Shown here: piece by piece, positions 45,195 through 52,652 of the stretch
Layout of the letters: the number at the start of each line of letters is the position of its first letter
Numbering within the stretch: position 1 is the first letter of the stretch
Source: CAYNHT01 sp964397485
GTDB taxonomy: Bacteria > Bacillota_I > Bacilli_A > RF39 > UBA660
Length of the DNA stretch: 64,000 bases
Direction of reading: 5' to 3'
Assembly (NCBI GenBank): GCA_964397485.1
Contig: CAYNHT010000001.1
Span: forward strand, 248,001 to 312,000
Translations under genes and position numbers: made by a program
Notes under the pieces: model-generated
The model's database searches: none
Told to the model about the DNA's origin: nothing
What the model saw: only the letters and a program-made list of their open reading frames with translations

Positions 45195-45196
45195 TT
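45176..45196. promoter_or_regulatory. Candidate TetR operator
   Basis: AATTGACTA-GAT-TAGTCAATT is a perfect 9-bp inverted repeat with a 3-bp spacer, 38 bp upstream of the tetR start and over its -35 box. Confidence 0.7.
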
Positions 45197-45235
45197 TAAT
45201 TTTATTCAGGAATAATTAGATATATTCCAAATAAA

Positions 45236-45260
45236 AATAAGACAATAAAATTGTCTTATT
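45236..45260 (-). terminator. Terminator overlapping the hsp20 stop
   Basis: AATAAGACAA (45236-45245) pairs with TTGTCTTATT (45251-45260); the stop (45256-45258) is in the stem, and a T run follows on the minus strand. Confidence 0.85.
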
Positions 45261-45645
45261 CAACCTCAATATTTTTCTTACTCTTTTGCATTTCTGTTTT
45301 TGAAATTGATACTTTTAGTAACCCGTCAATAAATTCGGCTTTAATATTATCAGGGTCTACCTCGCCTACATAAAAACTTCTTTTACATTCTTGTGAATAT
45401 CTTTCTTTACGAATATATGTCCTTCCTTCATCTTTCTTTTCTTCCTTTTTAGCAATAGTTATATTTAAATATCCTTTATCACATTCAATATTTAAATCCT
45501 CTTTTTTAAAACCGTTCGCATCCATTTCAATATAGTACTTATCACCTTGTTCATAAATATCACACTTTAAACTATTATTATCTCTTATGGTTAAAATATC
45601 ATCTAGAATATCATCTAAAAAGAAATTTTTGGGTAATATGTTCAC
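45256..45645 (-). CDS. hsp20: Small heat-shock protein Hsp20
   Basis: The product has 129 residues with an alpha-crystallin domain (about residues 25-115): YYIEMDANGFKKEDLNIE, YIRKERYSQECKRSFYVGEVD and the terminal strand FIDGLLKVSISK. It is an ATP-independent chaperone that holds unfolding proteins. It starts at a GTG (45643-45645) preceded by a very good GGAGG. A CIRCE-like element upstream suggests HrcA control. Confidence 0.95.
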   Translation of the reverse strand: MNILPKNFFLDDILDDILTIRDNNSLKCDIYEQGDKYYIEMDANGFKKEDLNIECDKGYLNITIAKKEEKKDEGRTYIRKERYSQECKRSFYVGEVDPDNIKAEFIDGLLKVSISKTEMQKSKKNIEVE

Positions 45646-45678
45646 TTTTATACCTCCTACAATATACTTTAATACGCA

Positions 45679-45705
45679 TTAGCACTTTTAAGGGGCGCTT
45701 GCTAA
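45679..45705. promoter_or_regulatory. Degenerate CIRCE-like element upstream of hsp20
   Basis: TTAGCACTT-N9-GCTTGCTAA matches the CIRCE consensus (TTAGCACTC-N9-GAGTGCTAA) at 8 of 9 and 7 of 9 positions with the correct 9-bp gap, 34 bp before the start codon. Confidence 0.5.
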
Positions 45706-45839
45706 AACGTATTCGATAATATTCTATTCATTAACCGAAAATATATGTCGCCGTTAATCTATTTTAATTGATTTTATAGCTATTCGTTATTACGAATATT
45801 TTTGCTTGTTAATATACTAAATTGAGGAGGTGGATAAGT

Positions 45840-45926
45840 ATGTATGGATGCGGAGGTATTTCACAAGGAGCCATTATATTAGTACTTTTTATATTATTAA
45901 TTATCATATTAGGTCTTAGAGTTTAA
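45840..45926 (+). CDS. YjcZ-type tiny sporulation membrane protein
   Basis: The product has 28 residues: MYGCGGISQGAIILVLF in the first part, then a run of Ile/Leu ending GLRV. It matches the tiny transmembrane YjcZ family (Tyr-Gly and Gly-rich start followed by one membrane helix) found in spore-forming Bacilli, where members are sporulation-associated. A perfect GAGGAGG site precedes the ATG and a terminator follows. It lies between hsp20 and a giant surface gene. A small inverted repeat (ATTCGT/ACGAAT, 45782-45797) is upstream; I could not fix the promoter. Confidence 0.8.
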   Translation: MYGCGGISQGAIILVLFILLIIILGLRV

Positions 45927-45945
45927 AAACATTATTTAATATAAT

Positions 45946-45973
45946 AAAAAAGAGAAATTTTTTTCTCTTTTTT
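45946..45973. terminator. Bidirectional terminator between the YjcZ-type gene and the 1667-residue protein
   Basis: AAAAAAGAGAAA (45946-45957) pairs with 45962-45973 around TTTT. Confidence 0.8.
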
Positions 45974-45974
45974 T

Positions 45975-48900
45975 CTATGGAGATGGTTGTATTTCATATA
46001 GCAATCCAGGGTTACCAAGCCTTCCCATAACATACCTTATATATTTTGTATTTGATGGTATAACTAAGTTTTTTTCATAAGTGGCTCCACCACTGTACGA
46101 ATAATCCTCACTTATTAAGTTTCTATTTACATCTAAAAATTGAATTTGAGTACCATAATTATCCTTAAATTTTACAAATATAGCTGTTCCTATCATGCTA
46201 CCATGCACTTCCATAATGGAGTTTTGTTTACTTGAATATGTATTTAAATCATTATCATATGACTCCTTAAGCATTGCATCGGTCACATTTGAAGTGTAAG
46301 CAGGAATAGTTCTTGTTTCATTACCATATTTGTCAATACCTTTTGCATATATCGTTTCATTTTGATTTACTTTTATTGCTTGATTTTGATAATTAACCCA
46401 TGTTCCATCAACACCTATTTTATATAGTTTTTGAACACTTGTTGGAAAGTAATCAATTTTCACCATTTGATATGGATTTCTTATTGCCTTAGTTGGATCT
46501 GCATGTAATAACATATAACCATCTGTTGCACTAAAAGTCGGTTCATCACTTGGAGCTATTTCATACAACATACTTGTTGTTCTATTTATAACATAATTTA
46601 TATATTTGGTTCCTATAGGTATTTCTAAAATATGTTCCCTTGTTGCTCCTCCTGTATAGGTATAATCTTCACTTATCAACTGTTTATTACTATTTAGAAA
46701 TTTAATATATGTTCCATAGTTATCCTTAAACTTAACATATATACTTTTGCCTACCATACTACTATCGACTTCCATAAACGAATTTGATTTTTGCATATAT
46801 GTATTTAAATCACCATCATATGCTTCTTTTGTTATAGCATCATTTACTGCTGATGTATATGATGCTATTGTTCTAGTCTCATATCCATATTTGTCTCTTC
46901 CTTTAGCATAAATCGTTTCTCCATGTTTTACTTTAATTGCTTGATCAGTATAGTTAATCCATTCGCCTTGTTCACCTATTTTATATAATCTTTCAACACT
47001 TGTTGGGAAAAAATCGATTGATACCATTTGATATGGTTCTTTTATAGCTTTAGTTGGATCAGCATGTAATAACATATATTTACTAACTGCATTAAAAGTT
47101 GGTTCATTACTTGGTTGTATTTCAAATAACCTACTAGAAGTTCTATTAGTGACATATTTTATCTTTTTCGTTCCTTCAGGTATTAATAAGATATGTTCTC
47201 TTGTAGCTCCTCCAGTATGAGTATAATCCTCACTAATTAAATTATCATTGCTGTCTAAAAATTTTATATATGTCCCGTAATCATCTTTAAATTTAACATA
47301 TATATAGTTGCCTATCATACTACTATCGACTTCCATAATGGAATTTGATTTTTGCATGAATGTATCCAAATCACCATCATAAACTTGGTATGTAATTGCA
47401 TCTGGAGGCATAGTTACAGACTTACTTACACTAATAGTTAGTCCTGTGTCTTTTTTTACACTTCTGGCAGTTATTGTTCCACTATATACATTTAGTGTTC
47501 CTGTATATAAAGTCCATGTCACTCCATTATCTAGACTATATTCATTTCTTATATCATTTCTGTTTTCATAAGTTATCGTTGTCGTTCCATCTAGTATAAC
47601 TCCATAGCTTGCTAATACGGGATATCCGTAACTTGAATTGATTACTGGCGCTTCTGGCATATCTAAATCTAAGTTCACAACTTTTTTGCTTACCATTTTA
47701 TCATTACCCGCTGAATCTTTTCCTTTTGCATATATTGTTACTGTCTTATCCTCATTTTCAAATCCATTTTGTAATACCTCGTATGAGGTTAATGTAATTT
47801 CTCCTGTATAACTACTCCACACTAGATTGCTTGCTCCTATTTTATACTCTTTTATAACACTATCTTCATAATCAATATTTATTTTTATTGTTGTTCCTAT
47901 TATATTATTCGGTGTTACTACTATATCTATTTCTGGTGGAGTATTATCTATATTAGAAATAGTTATTGTTTTTATTGTTTTATTACCTACCATATCTTCT
48001 GCATAAACTGTATAAATCCCATTTGCATTTACATTAAAAATACTATTGTTCGCAATCGTGTTTCCGCTATTTTCAAAATAACTTTCACTTCTATTTCCTT
48101 CTGCCCACTTTACCATTCCAACTTCTGTATCATCTGTTACACTTACCTTTATTCCTACACTTCTACTTGGTGTTTCTAAATCAGCATTTAATTTTATCGT
48201 TGGAGCTTCTTCATCTATATTAGTTATTTTTTTCGCCGATTCTTTACTCCACACTTCTTGGGTTGTCATTCCTCTTGCATATATAACAGTATTTTTTCTA
48301 TCTATTGTAAATGATTTTGTATATTCTTTCCATCCACTACTATTACCATCTGGATCAACTATTTTATATTCTTTTTTTTCTAAATCATTTTGATAATTTA
48401 TACTTACTGTTACTTCTTTGGTTGATTCAGTTGGATTTATTAATATTTGAGGTTGTTGGGGGATTGTTTTATCCCATCTCATATAAATATTTTCTATTAA
48501 TTCATTTAGTGGCACATCAATAAAATAGTAATCACCTGTAAATATTATCTCTTTTCCATTTTCATCTTCTATTTTTATTAATGCTCCATCTTCAAACATC
48601 TCTGATTTCGTTTCTGGTTTTATTAGCAAAATACCTACTTCTTTATATCCTTTCCATTCTCCTTCTTCCTTAAATTTATATTCTCTATCAGTTGATTTTG
48701 GAGGATATGTTAATCTTAAAATAAAATATTTCCCTTTATCTATTAAATATGTTGGCGGTTCTGGAATGATATTTTCAATTGTATATGTACTTTCAGCAAT
48801 TTCACCAAATTCATTTTCGTTATATGCTCTTATTACTGTTTCGTTTTCAGTTATGACAAACTCACTTACATAATCTCTTAATTGAAAACCATTTATACTA

Positions 48901-50978
48901 TACCTTTTTATAACTGCATTTTTATCAAATTCGATTGTTACTTTTACTTTACTTACATCTCCGGTTGGATCTACTCTAATAATTGGTTCTGAGATTCCTG
49001 TTAATAAATTATCTATCTTTTTTGATGTTTCTCCTTTTCCAGTTGCCGATATGGCATATGCATATATTGTTACATTATCTGTAACATTAAATTTTCCACT
49101 ATATTCTTGTAATTCTCCATTTATTCCCAACTTATAATATTTCTTAGTTGCCTTACTATCATAATCTATTGTAACTTCTACACTACTATATCTTTCATTT
49201 GATACGAGTGGTTCTGGGATTACATTTATACTTACTTCTAATTTCTCTAGCGGATTTGGGGCTTTTAAGTTTCCTATATTGGTTATATCCAAATATCTAT
49301 CTGTTATCCCATTTTCGTTTATGCCTCTTGCATATATTCTACCATTTTCGGTTATTGTTAATTTGCTAGTATATTCTTGATATAATAACCCATCTAAACT
49401 ATATTGTAATGAATCATAGTTTTCTCCACTTATAATTACTTCTACATTATTATCTCCATATCTTCCACTAGACGGATATGGATCAGCATTTATTTTTACA
49501 TATGGTTTATTTCCTTCAACTATATTATCTATTACTCTAAATGCCTTATCCGACCTATATCCATCATATGTTACATAGTATGCATATATCTGCATATTTT
49601 TTTTAACTATAATTGGTGTTTTATACTCTTGGTAACTTCCATATCTTCCTAATCTTATATATGTTTTTTCTGCTTCTATTGGCGAATTTACACTTACTTC
49701 TACTTGATCAGTTATTGTTATTGGATCTATTTCTATTACCGGAGCCGGTACCATACTTGCTGGTTTATTATCAAATACATTTCCATTTGGGTCATAATCA
49801 CTTGCCTCTATTGCTTCTTCAATGGTTGTATCGTTTATTAGTATTCCCCTTGCTCTACTCCTTTTACCATTTTCATCATAATAATAAGCAACTATATGAG
49901 TACCATATTTTTTTATACTTATTTCTTCTGTATATTCTTGTTCAAATCCATAATTTTCTTTAAATATTTTGGTTGCTGCACCTTCTGGATAAGTTACTCT
50001 TACCCTCGCTACTTCATTTTCAAGTATGGGGTCTAATCTTTCTATAGTTGGTGCTTCTAAATTTTCTTCTTCTACACCTATATTACTTATATATATCATA
50101 TCTCTTCCCGATATATTTCTCGTCATCAATAAATTACCTGATTGATCATATACATTTTCTTCTTTTGATGCTCTTGCTTCTACTATTACTTTTTCACTTA
50201 CTATAAATGGTCTTATATAGTCCATCCAACCACTATTACCTACTCGGTACTGTTTAATTTCTGCTTCTTCATCATAGTTTATTTTTACATTTACACTTGT
50301 TGCCATTACCCCAACTGGTTCTGGCGATATATCCACTAGTAGTCTTCCTGCTGGCGGTATTATATATTCTTGGTTATCTAATATATAACTTATCCATACA
50401 TCTTCTATTCTATCAAGGGGCACTAAGATCGGACCAGTATAATTTTGCCACATTAACATTGGATCACTTCTTAATTCGCCTTCTTCGCTTAATCGCCATT
50501 TTCTATTTGTTGCATTATCTGGGTAATATAGTATCAATTGCATCCAACCATTAGCAATTAATTCCTCACCTTTATCAACTATAATTGTATTATCTTTACT
50601 ACATGTTGGACTTATTAAATAACTTTCATATTTATATCCATCAGTTTCTCTTATTACAATTACTTTACTTTCATACTCATCGGCTGGTTGTTTTGTTTTA
50701 GGATCTAATATTGGCTTTATATAACCATTATTTATTAACTCTATTAGTTTAACCTCTTTTAAATCATTTACTTGAACTGGTAAGGTTTCATTCTCATCAA
50801 AGGTTAAATAATTACTTGCCGCTTCTTCCATACTATGTCGATTGATTTGGCATACTTTTTCATAAACTCTATCCATTGCATCAAAAAATATAAATCTAGT
50901 TATTAACATGATTATGGTTATAATTATTATTACTGCAAGAATTTCTACTAGGGCAAACCCCTTTTTCTTTTTTTTCAT
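45975..50978 (-). CDS. Giant prepilin-headed surface protein with Ig/CHB-like and discoidin-like repeats
   Basis: The product has 1667 residues from the ATG at 50976-50978, which has AGGAGG upstream; an earlier in-frame start would bury the signal. The N-terminus MKKKKKGFALVEILAVI is a class III prepilin signal with cleavage after Gly7 and Glu at mature position 5. Then follow a pilin-like helix and about a dozen repeated beta domains (KEYKI, IYARGMT or IYAYAIS, pattern KxYxLGxxGxxQEYxxxxxVxxxxxIYA), resembling CHB_HEX_C/Ig-like domains. At the C-terminus are three repeats of about 165 residues with YDGDLNTYMQKSNSxMEVDSS, discoidin-like. No anchor motif follows. An adhesin role is likely. Confidence 0.85.
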   Translation of the reverse strand: MKKKKKGFALVEILAVIIIITIIMLITRFIFFDAMDRVYEKVCQINRHSMEEAASNYLTFDENETLPVQVNDLKEVKLIELINNGYIKPILDPKTKQPADEYESKVIVIRETDGYKYESYLISPTCSKDNTIIVDKGEELIANGWMQLILYYPDNATNRKWRLSEEGELRSDPMLMWQNYTGPILVPLDRIEDVWISYILDNQEYIIPPAGRLLVDISPEPVGVMATSVNVKINYDEEAEIKQYRVGNSGWMDYIRPFIVSEKVIVEARASKEENVYDQSGNLLMTRNISGRDMIYISNIGVEEENLEAPTIERLDPILENEVARVRVTYPEGAATKIFKENYGFEQEYTEEISIKKYGTHIVAYYYDENGKRSRARGILINDTTIEEAIEASDYDPNGNVFDNKPASMVPAPVIEIDPITITDQVEVSVNSPIEAEKTYIRLGRYGSYQEYKTPIIVKKNMQIYAYYVTYDGYRSDKAFRVIDNIVEGNKPYVKINADPYPSSGRYGDNNVEVIISGENYDSLQYSLDGLLYQEYTSKLTITENGRIYARGINENGITDRYLDITNIGNLKAPNPLEKLEVSINVIPEPLVSNERYSSVEVTIDYDSKATKKYYKLGINGELQEYSGKFNVTDNVTIYAYAISATGKGETSKKIDNLLTGISEPIIRVDPTGDVSKVKVTIEFDKNAVIKRYSINGFQLRDYVSEFVITENETVIRAYNENEFGEIAESTYTIENIIPEPPTYLIDKGKYFILRLTYPPKSTDREYKFKEEGEWKGYKEVGILLIKPETKSEMFEDGALIKIEDENGKEIIFTGDYYFIDVPLNELIENIYMRWDKTIPQQPQILINPTESTKEVTVSINYQNDLEKKEYKIVDPDGNSSGWKEYTKSFTIDRKNTVIYARGMTTQEVWSKESAKKITNIDEEAPTIKLNADLETPSRSVGIKVSVTDDTEVGMVKWAEGNRSESYFENSGNTIANNSIFNVNANGIYTVYAEDMVGNKTIKTITISNIDNTPPEIDIVVTPNNIIGTTIKINIDYEDSVIKEYKIGASNLVWSSYTGEITLTSYEVLQNGFENEDKTVTIYAKGKDSAGNDKMVSKKVVNLDLDMPEAPVINSSYGYPVLASYGVILDGTTTITYENRNDIRNEYSLDNGVTWTLYTGTLNVYSGTITARSVKKDTGLTISVSKSVTMPPDAITYQVYDGDLDTFMQKSNSIMEVDSSMIGNYIYVKFKDDYGTYIKFLDSNDNLISEDYTHTGGATREHILLIPEGTKKIKYVTNRTSSRLFEIQPSNEPTFNAVSKYMLLHADPTKAIKEPYQMVSIDFFPTSVERLYKIGEQGEWINYTDQAIKVKHGETIYAKGRDKYGYETRTIASYTSAVNDAITKEAYDGDLNTYMQKSNSFMEVDSSMVGKSIYVKFKDNYGTYIKFLNSNKQLISEDYTYTGGATREHILEIPIGTKYINYVINRTTSMLYEIAPSDEPTFSATDGYMLLHADPTKAIRNPYQMVKIDYFPTSVQKLYKIGVDGTWVNYQNQAIKVNQNETIYAKGIDKYGNETRTIPAYTSNVTDAMLKESYDNDLNTYSSKQNSIMEVHGSMIGTAIFVKFKDNYGTQIQFLDVNRNLISEDYSYSGGATYEKNLVIPSNTKYIRYVMGRLGNPGLLYEIQPSP

Positions 50979-51018
50979 ATTTAACCTCCTCATGTATTTT
51001 CTTAATTTCTTCTTATAA

Positions 51019-51047
51019 AGTATAACATTTTTAACTTTTTCGGTCAA
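51019..51047 (-). promoter_or_regulatory. Promoter of the 1667-residue protein
   Basis: TTGACC (51042-51047) and TATACT (51019-51024) are 17 bp apart on the minus strand. Confidence 0.7.
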
Positions 51048-51093
51048 TTTATTAAAGCATTTATATTAACACTTTTGTTTGTTGGGAAAATTT

Positions 51094-51101
51094 GGTATAA
51101 T
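51094..51101 (+). promoter_or_regulatory. Extended -10 promoter of the CapA-type gene
   Basis: GGTATAAT with a preceding T gives the TGnTATAAT extended -10 motif. No good -35 box is present, which fits that promoter class. Confidence 0.5.
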
Positions 51102-51123
51102 ACTTAACCAAGAGGAGAAATTT

Positions 51124-52257
51124 ATGAAAAAAACATTGAAATTATTTAAAATTATCGTTCTTAGTGTTGTTTTAATAGTATCATCTATGTTTATACCTAA
51201 AACTAAAAATAAAGACGTTGTTAATAACGTTCCCACTATTTCAAAAAATAATATAGAAGAAGATAAAAATACTGAAATTATAACACCTATTACTGAACCG
51301 GAAGAAATAATTAATATTCCGGTACCAGAAAAAAAACAAATAGTTTTAAGTTTTGTTGGTGATTGTACGCTTGGTACTGATGACAACTTTGGTTATACAA
51401 ACACATTTACACATGTGTTTGATAAAAACGATAAAGATTATAGTTATTTTTTTAAAGGTGTAAAAGAAGTTTTAGAAAACGATGATTTAACGATTGCTAA
51501 TTTGGAAACGACTTTTACTAATGCTACTGTAAAAAAAGATAAACAATTCAACTTTAAAGGAGATCCGTCTTATGTTAATATTCTTTTAGAAGGAAGTGTT
51601 GAAGTTGTTAATCTTGCTAATAATCATACTTATGATTATTATGAAAAAGGATATAATGATACTGTTGATGTTCTTAAGAGTGCTAATGTAGGTTTTTATG
51701 GAAATAATGTTTTTTTAGTAGAAGAAGTACAAGGTGTAAAAATTGGATTTGCCGGTTTTAACGGATTTGGTGATATAAAAAGTACTTCTACTCAAATTAA
51801 AACAGCTTTAGAATATTTTGAAGAAAATAACATTGATATTAAAATTGTATCTTTTCATTGGGGAATTGAAAGAGAAAATTATTTTAATGAAAAACAACAA
51901 ACATTAGGAAGGTTTGCAATTGATAATGGAGCTAATCTAGTTATTGGACATCATCCTCATGTTTTACAAGGTATAGAAGAATATAATGGGAATTATATAG
52001 TTTATTCTTTAGGTAATTTTGTATTTGGTGGTAACAGAAATCCTCAAGATAAAGATTCTATGATTTTTCAAAAAATATTTACTTTTGAAGATAATCAACT
52101 AATAGATCAAAAAGTAAATATAATACCTGTTTCTATCTCTTCACAAAAAAACATAAATGATTATCAACCAACATTATTAGAAGATGAAGAAAAAGTAAAA
52201 GTATTAACTCGGATTAATAAATATAGTAAAAATTTCAACTATGAAATTAATGAATAA
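51124..52257 (+). CDS. CapA-family (PGA_cap) metallophosphatase-like protein
   Basis: The product has 377 residues from the ATG at 51124 with GAGGAGA upstream. An N-terminal membrane helix is followed by a polar linker and the CapA domain: VLSFVGDCTLGTD, LEXTF-like NLETTFTNATV, VVNLANNHTYDYYEKG, SFHWGIERENY and GHHPHVLQGIEEYN, with the metal-ligand His/Asp/Asn residues present. Members take part in poly-gamma-glutamate capsule synthesis, but single copies without capB/capC, as here, often have other envelope roles. It shares a terminator with the small gene at 52272. Confidence 0.9.
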   Translation: MKKTLKLFKIIVLSVVLIVSSMFIPKTKNKDVVNNVPTISKNNIEEDKNTEIITPITEPEEIINIPVPEKKQIVLSFVGDCTLGTDDNFGYTNTFTHVFDKNDKDYSYFFKGVKEVLENDDLTIANLETTFTNATVKKDKQFNFKGDPSYVNILLEGSVEVVNLANNHTYDYYEKGYNDTVDVLKSANVGFYGNNVFLVEEVQGVKIGFAGFNGFGDIKSTSTQIKTALEYFEENNIDIKIVSFHWGIERENYFNEKQQTLGRFAIDNGANLVIGHHPHVLQGIEEYNGNYIVYSLGNFVFGGNRNPQDKDSMIFQKIFTFEDNQLIDQKVNIIPVSISSQKNINDYQPTLLEDEEKVKVLTRINKYSKNFNYEINE

Positions 52258-52290
52258 AAAAGCTTTTCAAATTATTTGAAAAGCTTTTTT
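52256..52290. terminator. Bidirectional terminator encoding the last codons of the gene at 52272
   Basis: A perfect 16-bp stem (52256-52271 with 52275-52290) has the minus-strand stop codon as its 3-base loop and the plus-strand TAA at its foot. Confidence 0.9.
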
Positions 52291-52514
52291 ATTTTTTTCT
52301 TTTTAGTATTTTTTAAAAGATCATAAGATGCGGTTAAAATAAAAACTATTTGCAATACTATAAATACTAGATCACCTAAATATATACTATAAAATTCTAA
52401 ACATATTCCACCAATTATATAAAGTATATCTTGTTTTTTTCTTGTTTTTGTCATAACACCAGTACAAATAAAAATTAATCCAACAGCACCAAGTGTTTTA
52501 TAAATTAATGCCAT
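52272..52514 (-). CDS. Small three-helix membrane protein
   Basis: The product has 80 residues with about three hydrophobic helices (residues 7-22, 28-47, 49-67) and a basic tail KKKKIKKLFK whose last codons are part of the terminator. It has a GGAGG site before the ATG. Its pattern (GAVGLIFICTGVM, DILYIIGGICLEFYSIYLGD) recalls PQ-loop or YgjV-like small proteins, but I cannot assign a family. It converges on the CapA-type gene. Confidence 0.7.
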   Translation of the reverse strand: MALIYKTLGAVGLIFICTGVMTKTRKKQDILYIIGGICLEFYSIYLGDLVFIVLQIVFILTASYDLLKNTKKKKIKKLFK

Positions 52515-52591
52515 AAAAATACCTCCAAATTATAAATATATTGTATCATATTTCGACACTGAAAAAACAAAAAACGTAATAATTTAAAAAA

Positions 52592-52621
52592 TTGACATTA
52601 TATGACAAAAATTGATATAAT
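52592..52621 (+). promoter_or_regulatory. Promoter of the 771-residue prepilin-headed protein
   Basis: TTGACA (52592-52597) and TATAAT (52616-52621) are 18 bp apart. TTGACA-N5-TGACAA (52592-52608) forms a dyad over the -35 box. Confidence 0.75.
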
Positions 52622-52652
52622 TTAATAGAAAAAATAGGAGGAATATATATAT

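Noticed and set aside
45780..45820. Sigma-G promoter for the YjcZ-type gene
   Set aside because: GAATA and TATACTA are present but only 14 bp apart, too short for the usual 17-18 bp spacing.
49613..49963. Long plus-strand reading frame opposite the 1667-residue gene
   Set aside because: It lies wholly inside a supported gene on the other strand, has no ribosome binding site and is composed of Leu/Tyr/Phe-rich sequence typical of antisense translation.
51066..51386. Minus-strand reading frame over the start of the CapA-type gene
   Set aside because: It has no ribosome binding site, covers the promoter and start of a clear CapA-family gene, and its product resembles nothing.
51124..52257. Complete poly-gamma-glutamate capsule operon
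   Set aside because: Only a CapA-type protein is present; capB and capC are absent, so capsule synthesis cannot be claimed.
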